From positions 496,001 to 560,000 of the forward strand of contig JAMBOW010000002.1 of NCBI GenBank assembly GCA_023715865.1: a stretch of DNA of 64,000 bases, read 5' to 3'. The notes under the pieces were generated by a model. That model had not been told where the DNA came from, did no database searches, and worked only from the letters and a program-made list of their open reading frames with translations. Position 1 is the stretch's first letter, and each line of letters begins with the position of its first letter. Source of the DNA: Neobacillus mesonae. GTDB taxonomy: Bacteria > Bacillota > Bacilli > Paenibacillales > Paenibacillaceae. The position numbers and the translations under genes were made by a program. Shown here piece after piece: positions 7,345-14,608 of this stretch.

Positions 7345-8562
7345 CTAATCTGCGAGTTCGACCCCTTTTGTCTCCCTGCCAAGGACAAGAACAGCCACTG
7401 CACCAACAAGCACAGTAACAAAAAACAAAACAAAGATAGAGCTGACGGCAATCCCTTTTTGCACCAATAGTCCTACAAGCAGCGGCGCTATAATACCGCC
7501 AACCCGGCCTATAGAGGCCGAAAGACCAACTCCGGTTGAACGTGTTTTTAACGGATACAGCTCTGGAGTGTAAGCATACATGCCTCCCCATGCCCCCAAG
7601 TTAAAGAAGGACAAAGACATTCCCGCTAGGATCAAACTCATTTCTGAGCTTGCATTGCCAAACCACAACGCACTTACTGCAGTCATCACCAGATAGACGA
7701 CCAGAACAAATTTACGGCCGAACTTTTCAATGAAATAAGCGGCTGTAAAATATCCCGGCAGCTGAGCAAGTGTCATAATGAGCACATACTGAAAGCTCTT
7801 GACCAGTTCAAAGCCCTTAAGCTGCATAATGCTTGGCAGCCACAAAAACATGCCGTAATAGGAAAAAACAACGGTGAACCATAAAATCCACAGCATCAGT
7901 GTGGTTTTACGATGCTCAGAGGCCCATACGGATGCAAATTTTTCACGAAACGTGATTTTCCGCAGCTCCTGCCTGTTTTCAAGACGAGGCGAATCCTCGA
8001 TTGCTCTGCGCAGATACAGCGCGTAAAATGCAGGCAGTGCACCAATTAGGAAAGCAACCCGCCATCCGTATTCCGGAATAACGAAAAAAGAAACAAGTGC
8101 AGAAAGAATCCAGCCGGCTGCCCAAAAGCTTTCCAGCAGCACAACAGCTCGTCCCCTCTCTTTTGCCGGAACGGATTCCGATACCAGAGTGGAAGCGACC
8201 GGGAGCTCTCCTCCTAGTCCAACACCCGCAATAAAGCGAATAATGCATAGGAATACGTAGCCTGTGGCTAAAGCGGAGAAACCACTCGCTACAGTAAAAA
8301 TTAGCAGCGTCCACATAAGAACCGCTTTTCTTCCATATTTGTCCGCCATCGTTCCCGCCAGCAGTGCACCTACCGCCATGCCGATGGATGTAGAGCTTGT
8401 CACAATTCCGACCTCGCTGGGACTAAGCAGCCATTCCTTTGCCAAAGCCGCGACGATAAATGACATCATCCCGACCTCCATGGCATCGAACATCCAGCTG
8501 AGTCCTGCGCTGAACAGCAGCTTCCGCTGCTTTGGGTTTTGCAATACTTCTAATCTACTCAT
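7345..8562 (-). CDS. MFS transporter, sugar/aromatic-acid porter type (NiaP/YceI-like)
   Basis: A 405-residue major facilitator with 12 predicted membrane helices. It has the family signatures GTMADKYGRKAVLM between helices 2 and 3, GVGLGGELPVASTLVSE on helix 4, ERGRAVVLLESFWAAGW, and PELYPLKTRSTGVGLSASIG in the second half. This combination is found in the aromatic acid/niacin porters such as B. subtilis YceI (NiaP). The substrate is not fixed by the sequence. It is monocistronic, with its own promoter and no related neighbours. Confidence 0.8.
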   Translation of the reverse strand: MSRLEVLQNPKQRKLLFSAGLSWMFDAMEVGMMSFIVAALAKEWLLSPSEVGIVTSSTSIGMAVGALLAGTMADKYGRKAVLMWTLLIFTVASGFSALATGYVFLCIIRFIAGVGLGGELPVASTLVSESVPAKERGRAVVLLESFWAAGWILSALVSFFVIPEYGWRVAFLIGALPAFYALYLRRAIEDSPRLENRQELRKITFREKFASVWASEHRKTTLMLWILWFTVVFSYYGMFLWLPSIMQLKGFELVKSFQYVLIMTLAQLPGYFTAAYFIEKFGRKFVLVVYLVMTAVSALWFGNASSEMSLILAGMSLSFFNLGAWGGMYAYTPELYPLKTRSTGVGLSASIGRVGGIIAPLLVGLLVQKGIAVSSIFVLFFVTVLVGAVAVLVLGRETKGVELAD

Positions 8563-8617
8563 TGTAAGGCTCTGCTCCCCTGTCTATGTATTTAATGATG
8601 AATTGCCCATCAAACTA

Positions 8618-8645
8618 TTTATAATGGATTCTAGGAAACTGTCAA
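8618..8645 (-). promoter_or_regulatory. Sigma-A promoter of the MFS gene
   Basis: On the minus strand a perfect TTGACA (8640-8645) is followed by a 16-nt spacer and TATAAA (8618-8623), about 55 bp before the start codon. The ribosome binding site AGGGGAG lies in between. Confidence 0.8.
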
Positions 8646-8689
8646 CCTTTTTAATCATTTAAATCTTTGATCTAATCCTCGAATGAAAA

Positions 8690-8731
8690 GAAAAAGGAGA
8701 ACAGTTCGCATGTTATTAGCTACTGTTCTCC
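8690..8731 (-). terminator. Terminator of the exopolysaccharide operon
   Basis: Perfect arms GGAGAACAGT (8696-8705) and ACTGTTCTCC (8722-8731) are followed on the minus strand by CTTTTTCTTTTC. It lies about 20 bp after the last gene of the operon. Confidence 0.85.
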
Positions 8732-8753
8732 ACTTCTTATGAGTTCAAACCTG

Positions 8754-9686
8754 TTACTCATCTTTTCGGGCAAAGGTTAAATCACCCGTTATTTTCTGGT
8801 ACCATGCTTCATAGTGATGGATGGCAAGCCCTGCAAAAGAACGATGCGAGGTCCCGAGCTTTCCTGCGATTTCAATCTCCGATTCCATATTCGTTACCGG
8901 CTTCCGGAAAAATGTAAGATGCTCGCCTTCTTCGGTATTACCCAGTTCTGCGCCAATCCACACCTTCTTGTCCAGCTCATCCGCTTCACTCAGCTCCTCC
9001 TTAGACAGCTCATACATCTGTTCACCGCTGTCTCGGTAAGCCATAATGGCGATCGCGTCGAACCTTTCTATGATCCATCGGCTGAACGTGCCGCTTCCAT
9101 CCGGCGCTTGTCTTGCATCGAACCAGAATGGCACGGCTGCACTCATGTACAGCCCGCCTTCAGCACCCTCACGGGTCCATTCTTCCATATTCTCGCCCCA
9201 TTCAGCAATGACAGCTGCTTCTTCCCGCTCCCATCTCTTTAGCTGATACGGCTCTACGTCAAACTGAATGCCGGTGAATTGCTCCTCTGGTGCTGCATTC
9301 TCGTTGTATTCCTTCACCCAATCAATCCACGCCGTTCCTTCATCACGCTTTTCGGTATAGGCCCAATCCGGGTGACCATTTAATGCATGAACAGCAATGC
9401 CTTGTGCTGTCGCTGATCGGATAAACCGCTGGTAGGCTTCATGACTTACCTCTTTTTGTGTTTGCAGGAACACCGTATCCGCCTTCTGATCGGCAAGAAA
9501 GGACAAAATTTCGTCGGTATGCTCCTCAATGATTGAGGCATCCCAGAGCCAGGTTGCTTTCTTCTCATCCATGACCGGTGACTTCAGCAAGAAATACAGG
9601 ATGAGTAAAAAAACAAAGATGACTGATATGAGGCTCCATTTTACCCATGCCGGATATGCATTCCATGCCTTTCCTCCTCTAATCAC
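8754..9686 (-). CDS. Membrane-anchored TIM-barrel-like protein of the exopolysaccharide operon, function unknown
   Basis: The 310-residue protein has one N-terminal membrane anchor (about residues 13-34) and an extracellular domain with a glycosidase-like barrel pattern: DTVFLQTQKEVSHEAY, GIQFDVEPYQLKRW and FDAIAIMAYRDSG. The DVEPY and AIMAYR blocks recall GH18-like and GH114-like barrels, with Asp/Glu in the catalytic strand-4 position. I do not recognise the exact family. As the last gene of the operon it could trim, release or modify the polymer at the cell surface. The in-frame start is GTG at 9686. A GAGGAGG lies 3' of that GTG and fits an out-of-frame ATG, so the true start is uncertain. 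Confidence 0.6.
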   Translation of the reverse strand: MIRGGKAWNAYPAWVKWSLISVIFVFLLILYFLLKSPVMDEKKATWLWDASIIEEHTDEILSFLADQKADTVFLQTQKEVSHEAYQRFIRSATAQGIAVHALNGHPDWAYTEKRDEGTAWIDWVKEYNENAAPEEQFTGIQFDVEPYQLKRWEREEAAVIAEWGENMEEWTREGAEGGLYMSAAVPFWFDARQAPDGSGTFSRWIIERFDAIAIMAYRDSGEQMYELSKEELSEADELDKKVWIGAELGNTEEGEHLTFFRKPVTNMESEIEIAGKLGTSHRSFAGLAIHHYEAWYQKITGDLTFARKDE

Positions 9687-9694
9687 GACGGATT

Positions 9695-11059
9695 TTATGC
9701 GAGTACCGCTTCTTCCTGCAGTGTCACCGGATGTTGTACAGAATGGCCGATCTTATAAATATGCGGCAGCGGATAATCCTTGAAAGCATTACGCGTATCA
9801 AGCACAGGCACGCCAAGGGAGGCGATGACGCTGTACTCCAAATCTTTGTGATTGGTAATCAGCACGATGCAGTCGTAACCCTTGAACTTCTCGGGATCGT
9901 ACTTCACGCTGTGGACAGTAGAACCGTGCTTGTCACGGAATGTTTCAGCAAACGGATCGTAGTATTCAACATTTGCCCCTGCTTCCTTGAACAGCTCGTA
10001 CACTTCAAGTCCTGGAGATTCACGCAGATCGGCAATGTTCGGCTTATAAGCCATACCGAGCAGCAGGATGTTCGATTTGCGGACAGATTTTGCATACTCG
10101 TTCAGAATTGTAGCCGTTTTGTTTGTTACATAGTAAGGCATGTTGTCATTCGTATTTTGAGCAAGCTCAATGAACTGGCTGTAGAAACGGAAGCCTTTTG
10201 CTTTCCAGGACAGATACATCGGATCAAGTGGAATGCAGTGTCCGCCGATGCCCGGTCCAGGATAGAACGGCATAAATCCGAACGGTTTCGTTGCTGCGGC
10301 ATCAATCACTTCCCAAATATCGATACCCATGCGGTCACACATCATGGCCATCTCATTTACGAAGGCGATGTTTACGCTGCGGAATGTATTCTCAAGGAGC
10401 TTCGACATTTCTGCTACCTTCGGATTAGAGACAGGTACTACCTTCTCTACATATTTGCTGTACAGCGCAACTCCAAGCTTCAGGCACTCCTCAGTCGTAC
10501 CGCCGATGACTTTAGGTGTGTTGTAAGTCGTAAACCGTCCATTGGATGGATCGACACGTTCCGGAGAGAAGCAGAGGAAATAATCTTCTCCTACTTTATG
10601 ACCGATTGCTTCGAGCTCCTGCTCGATCAGTTCTTCCGTGGTTCCTGGGTACGTCGTGCTTTCAAGCGTGATCAGCATACCTTTTTTCATATGCTGCTTG
10701 ATATTGTCTACGACGGTTTCGATATAAGAAGTATCTGGATCCTGGTTTTCACTGAGCGGAGTCGGTACACAAATGCTCAGTGCATCAATGACACGCAGCA
10801 TGCTGTAGTCTGTTGTCGGCTGGAAACGGCCGCTTTGCATGACTGCTTTCAGATCTTCAGATGTAATGTCATGAATGTAGGAATCTCCTTGGTAGATACG
10901 CTCCACTTTGGATGGGTCCAAATCAATACCGATAACGGTAAAACCTTGTTTTACCATTTCAACGGCGAGCGGCAGCCCGACATAACCTAAACCTACAACA
11001 CCAAGCACCGCTTTCTTGTTCTCAATCGCATTCATTAAAGTATGGAATTGCTCTGTCAC
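9695..11059 (-). CDS. Nucleotide-sugar dehydrogenase (UDP-HexNAc 6-dehydrogenase, WbpA/TviB type)
   Basis: The 454-residue enzyme has an N-terminal Rossmann domain (VVGLGYVGLPLAVEMVKQGF), the central ENTFRSVNIAFVNEMA helix, the catalytic loop PGPGIGGHCIPLDP with the nucleophilic Cys, and the C-terminal domain (LLLGMAYKPNIADLRESPGL). It oxidises the C6 alcohol of a UDP-sugar twice with NAD to a uronate. The size and motifs fit the UDP-N-acetyl-hexosamine branch rather than short Ugd enzymes. The start is GTG at 11059 behind GGAGGGTG. It probably supplies the uronic acid precursor for the GT2 synthase in the same operon. Confidence 0.85.
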   Translation of the reverse strand: MTEQFHTLMNAIENKKAVLGVVGLGYVGLPLAVEMVKQGFTVIGIDLDPSKVERIYQGDSYIHDITSEDLKAVMQSGRFQPTTDYSMLRVIDALSICVPTPLSENQDPDTSYIETVVDNIKQHMKKGMLITLESTTYPGTTEELIEQELEAIGHKVGEDYFLCFSPERVDPSNGRFTTYNTPKVIGGTTEECLKLGVALYSKYVEKVVPVSNPKVAEMSKLLENTFRSVNIAFVNEMAMMCDRMGIDIWEVIDAAATKPFGFMPFYPGPGIGGHCIPLDPMYLSWKAKGFRFYSQFIELAQNTNDNMPYYVTNKTATILNEYAKSVRKSNILLLGMAYKPNIADLRESPGLEVYELFKEAGANVEYYDPFAETFRDKHGSTVHSVKYDPEKFKGYDCIVLITNHKDLEYSVIASLGVPVLDTRNAFKDYPLPHIYKIGHSVQHPVTLQEEAVLA

Positions 11060-11130
11060 AGTACTTCACCCTCCAGAAGGAAATTTATAATATATGTGTT
11101 GAATCTGAATTACCTAAGGTTTAATTATTT

Positions 11131-11937
11131 CTATTGGAAACAGCGGCGAATTCTCGCATCCAACTCGACTGGCGAGTACGGTTTAGTCACGTAATCGTCC
11201 ACTCCATTTTCAAAGCACTGGCTGATTGTCTCTTCTACCCGTTGATCTGTCAGCACAATGACCTTGGGATGTGCTTGAAGCTCAAGATTTTGGATTTGAT
11301 GGATAAAAGGCACCCCGCTGACCCCATACAGGTTCAGCTCGGTCAGGATCAAATCCGGGTTTATCTTCCTGGCAAGATCTATGGCGGAGAGGCCGTCAAC
11401 CGCTTCATAGGTTTCGTAGCCTTGCAAGGAAAGGCGAATTTTAAGAAACTCGCGCGTCGACTCATCATGATCAACAATGAGAATCTTACCCGGCGCTGCC
11501 AAAGCTTCGTTTTTGGTATACAGCTGAATGTCAGTGCTCTGACTAAGCTTCGCTGACTCCGCCATATTTTTAAGCATGTGCCTGCTCGGCTTGCCCATTT
11601 CAGGGAAGCTGGCAATTACAAGTCTTGGATCCGCCTCACCCAAACTCTGAAGCAACTCCTGCTTAATAAGCAGAGCTTGGTAATGCGTAGCGTTCAACGT
11701 CATTCCGGGAAGGAACACGGCTATTGTACTGGTCTTGCTGTCCTTCCATACCTGAAATTCCGTTTCACACGTACGTTCAAGCGAAGAGTTCAGCTCGGTC
11801 TCCGGCTGCTGCTCCATGTCCTTGCAATGCACAAACACGACGCCGCTAGGCTTGTTTGCTGTCCCTTTCAACTGCTCCTCTAAAATGTCGTACACATTCA
11901 CCGTCATTTGACGCTCAAGCGTGACCGTATTCGCCAA
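11131..11937 (-). CDS. Receiver-domain protein with Glu at the phospho-acceptor position
   Basis: The TTG at 11937 follows AAAGGTGGA at good spacing and is preferred to the ATG at 11955, which has none. The roughly 268-residue product has an N-terminal alpha/beta domain (about residues 1-145) that I cannot assign, then a CheY-like receiver (KILIVDHDESTREFL, VIVLTDQ, DYVTKPYSPVELDARI). The acid pocket and the Thr/Lys switch residues are kept. The expected phospho-acceptor reads LILTELNLYG, so Glu replaces Asp. Such a receiver may be constitutively active-like or regulated by partners. There is no output HTH. It lies between the GT2 and UDP-sugar dehydrogenase genes, suggesting post-translational control of polymer synthesis. 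Confidence 0.75.
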   Translation of the reverse strand: MANTVTLERQMTVNVYDILEEQLKGTANKPSGVVFVHCKDMEQQPETELNSSLERTCETEFQVWKDSKTSTIAVFLPGMTLNATHYQALLIKQELLQSLGEADPRLVIASFPEMGKPSRHMLKNMAESAKLSQSTDIQLYTKNEALAAPGKILIVDHDESTREFLKIRLSLQGYETYEAVDGLSAIDLARKINPDLILTELNLYGVSGVPFIHQIQNLELQAHPKVIVLTDQRVEETISQCFENGVDDYVTKPYSPVELDARIRRCFQ

Positions 11938-11972
11938 AGTTATTCCACCTTTCATCTCTTAATACAGTGATA

Positions 11973-13412
11973 TTAAGCCGCCTCTTCGGCTTTCGGCTCT
12001 TCCCAGCTTTGTCTTGTCATCGTGCCCCAGGAGTTATTGTTCTGAAGGTACTGAATATGTCCCTGGACTCTCCAGATGACGCCAAGTTGGTGATATCCTA
12101 CAAATTTCAGTGCTGAAAAGGTCAGCATCTTGACAAGATCAGATGGTTTAGGATGACGGCGGAAAGCAATTTCCTCCAGAATGAGCGCACCTACACTCAG
12201 CACGTAACCGCTCAAAAAGTTCAATAGTCCAAAGATGACAAGTACCGGCCAAGCCGTCATATCCAGCGCAACATAACCGATAAGAGCGAGCAGTCCTGTA
12301 ATACGGAAATAAGGATTTAGTGCTTCAAAGAAAATGTTGTACGGCATGGTGAGCATGCCCATCGTCTTATACTTTGGTCTAAACATCATATTGCCGTTTT
12401 CGATCATATTTTTTAAGTTTCCGCGGCCCCAGCGTTTGCGCTGGTTAGAAATGATCTTGTACGTATCAGGTGCTTGGGTCCAGCATACAGCCTCTGGACA
12501 GAACGCAACCCGATATTTGATTTTGTTCTCCAGCATGTAGCGGTGAAGCTTAATAATAATGTTCATGTCTTCCCCAGGGTAACCGCCCCGGTAACCGCCG
12601 ACGGCAATAACTGCATCTTTACTGAACAAGCCGAATGCACCCGATACGATAATAAGTCCGTTCAGCTGGCTCCAGCCTATTCGTCCGCCGAGAAAAGCCT
12701 TCAAATATTCAATGGACTGAAACATTGGCCACATCTTTCGAGGCAGCGAAACCTCTTTAACTGCACCGTTCTCGATCTTGCAGCCGTTAGCAATCCGTAC
12801 ATCGCCGCCGATGGCTACCGTTTCTTCCGGATTCTCCAGGTACATGCGGGCCATACGGATGAGCGCATCCTTCTCGAGCAGTGAATCAGCGTCAATTGAA
12901 GAAATCAGCGGATAATTCGAGAAGTTAATGCCGGCATTCAGCGAATCCGCCTTCCCTCCATTTTCTTTGTCAATCAGATAAAGAAACGGATATTCCGGAT
13001 TATGATAAACACCGCGGATCGGCTCAACGTTAATCGTGCCGCGGAAACGCGGATTTTTGATTTGTTTAAGCCCGAATTCCTTGACAAGCACATTGACGGT
13101 CCGGTCGCTGGAACCATCATTGATAACGATAACTTCATACGTCGGATAGTTTAATGTCATCAGACACTTTACGTTTTCTATAATCGTAAGCTCTTCATTG
13201 TATGCTGGTACAAGAAGGGATACCGGTGGGACCACATCCGATCCTGCCAGGCTCTTGTAGCTTGAATAGACAGATCTGCGCCGGAGTGACCAGATATCCT
13301 TATATGAAAAACAGAGAATAGCAAAATAGAGAACGGTAACGATCATGACATAATAAATAATGACGGTGCCATAACCTAACAAAATATCTCTAAGCAGTGA
13401 AACCCCCTCCAA
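11973..13412 (-). CDS. Processive GT2 glycosyltransferase, polysaccharide synthase
   Basis: The 479-residue membrane glycosyltransferase resembles hyaluronan, cellulose and PNAG synthases: one or two N-terminal helices, a GT2 catalytic domain (about residues 62-330) and two to four C-terminal helices. Motifs are VSLLVPAYNEE, INDGSSDRT, SIDADSLLEKDAL (metal-binding DxD), YPGEDMNIII (catalytic Asp) and NQRKRWGRGN (the QxxRW processivity motif). It should polymerise a UDP-sugar and push the chain through the membrane. It has no PilZ domain. The longest frame starts with TTG at 13412, inside the GGAGGGGG that looks like its ribosome binding site. A later CTG or TTG start is possible. It overlaps the HEAT gene end, so it is coupled to it. 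Confidence 0.85.
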   Translation of the reverse strand: MEGVSLLRDILLGYGTVIIYYVMIVTVLYFAILCFSYKDIWSLRRRSVYSSYKSLAGSDVVPPVSLLVPAYNEELTIIENVKCLMTLNYPTYEVIVINDGSSDRTVNVLVKEFGLKQIKNPRFRGTINVEPIRGVYHNPEYPFLYLIDKENGGKADSLNAGINFSNYPLISSIDADSLLEKDALIRMARMYLENPEETVAIGGDVRIANGCKIENGAVKEVSLPRKMWPMFQSIEYLKAFLGGRIGWSQLNGLIIVSGAFGLFSKDAVIAVGGYRGGYPGEDMNIIIKLHRYMLENKIKYRVAFCPEAVCWTQAPDTYKIISNQRKRWGRGNLKNMIENGNMMFRPKYKTMGMLTMPYNIFFEALNPYFRITGLLALIGYVALDMTAWPVLVIFGLLNFLSGYVLSVGALILEEIAFRRHPKPSDLVKMLTFSALKFVGYHQLGVIWRVQGHIQYLQNNNSWGTMTRQSWEEPKAEEAA

Positions 13413-14589
13413 TCACACCTGACACCCGGTTTCCGCTATTTGCTTTTGGTGTCATGCCAAAGTAACGATTATAAATCAGCCTTTTCTTGTTGAAGGTCAT
13501 CATCTTCTCGATCTCCTCATACTCACTCGTATCTTCCATTGCCTGTTCGGCATACTCAAGGGCCGTCTCCTTAGCGATTCCTTTTGCTGTCAAGGCAGTC
13601 TCGCATAATGCCTCAAAGCCCTTCTCACCGAGCGCAGCAAGACTCGCTGCGCTGTTGTGCCTTACCAGCCAATCCTCATCGCTGAGCGCGTTTTGAAGAA
13701 GTGGAATGCTGCTAATTTGCTGACTTGCACCAAGCTTTTTCGCCACTGCTGCTCTTACCTCTTCCGCAGGATCTCCCATCCACTCTACAATTGTTCTATC
13801 CTTGAGCACCGGGCTCGTACTGAGATAGAGCTTGATTGCTTCAGAACGAATTTCCTGCTCTTTTGAATTGAACAAACGGGTTACTGCTGGCATCACTTCC
13901 GGGATCGCCTGCCCCCACATTGCGATAATTCCAACTTTGATGAAATCCTGATCCTCAGATTCCAGCATTTCATTCAACAGCTTGCTGGGTTCAAGACTTG
14001 TCTCCATTAAAATATCTGCCGCCAAGCGATGCACAGGTTTACCTTTACTCAGCAGATGCCCCAGCATCTCCTTCAGCTGTGCCGGGCGCTCTGCGCATTT
14101 GGCTGCCGCACGGGCATAAATAATCGCATAGTTCATTTTTTTCTCTTCTTTTAAAAGTTCAAGTATGGGCTCTGCCGCCTCTTCACTTCGCATGCCCCCC
14201 AGCCGATAAGCAGCCTGCATCGCTTTGCCGGTCCAGAAGCTGCCGAGAAGCTTGATTTGTTCATCCACAAACCCGGCCTCGCGGGTCAAATCACGCAGCT
14301 TGTCTGCATGCTCTCCCTTCAGCTGGCTGATCCAAGCGATACACTTATCCAGGATGACTTCCTTTTCAAGCTTCACGAGCTTGCCTTGCGGAAGCCGGAG
14401 TTTCTCACTGCCTGTTAAATTGGCTTGGACATATACAAAATAGTCTTGATGCTTCTTTGCATACTGTTCTTTCTTACGCAATGCAGAATTATGGGACATT
14501 TTCATTGAGAAAAGAATAATGATGCCCGCTACAATCAGTCCTGCGCACAGGTACAAGAACGTGTACGCCAGGGCTATATTTGAAAACAT
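13390..14589 (-). CDS. Membrane-anchored HEAT-repeat protein of the exopolysaccharide operon
   Basis: The 399-residue product has an N-terminal transmembrane helix (about residues 5-27) and then a long alpha-helical region of HEAT-like repeats, with repeated units such as EEAAEPILELLKEEKK, MPAVTRLFNSKEQEIRSEAI and ISSIPLLQNALSDEDWLVRH. HEAT arrays bind proteins, so this is a likely scaffold holding the synthase complex on the cytoplasmic face. Its last codons carry the ribosome binding site of the downstream GT2 gene. The ATG at 14589 follows AAGGAGG. No enzymatic motif is seen. Confidence 0.8.
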   Translation of the reverse strand: MFSNIALAYTFLYLCAGLIVAGIIILFSMKMSHNSALRKKEQYAKKHQDYFVYVQANLTGSEKLRLPQGKLVKLEKEVILDKCIAWISQLKGEHADKLRDLTREAGFVDEQIKLLGSFWTGKAMQAAYRLGGMRSEEAAEPILELLKEEKKMNYAIIYARAAAKCAERPAQLKEMLGHLLSKGKPVHRLAADILMETSLEPSKLLNEMLESEDQDFIKVGIIAMWGQAIPEVMPAVTRLFNSKEQEIRSEAIKLYLSTSPVLKDRTIVEWMGDPAEEVRAAVAKKLGASQQISSIPLLQNALSDEDWLVRHNSAASLAALGEKGFEALCETALTAKGIAKETALEYAEQAMEDTSEYEEIEKMMTFNKKRLIYNRYFGMTPKANSGNRVSGVIGGGFTA

Positions 14590-14608
14590 GAGTGTGTGTC
14601 CTCCTTTA

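Noticed and set aside
9731-10990. A 419-residue plus-strand open frame
   Set aside because: It is exactly antisense to the nucleotide-sugar dehydrogenase, has no ribosome binding site, and its translation shows no domain; it is a codon-bias shadow.
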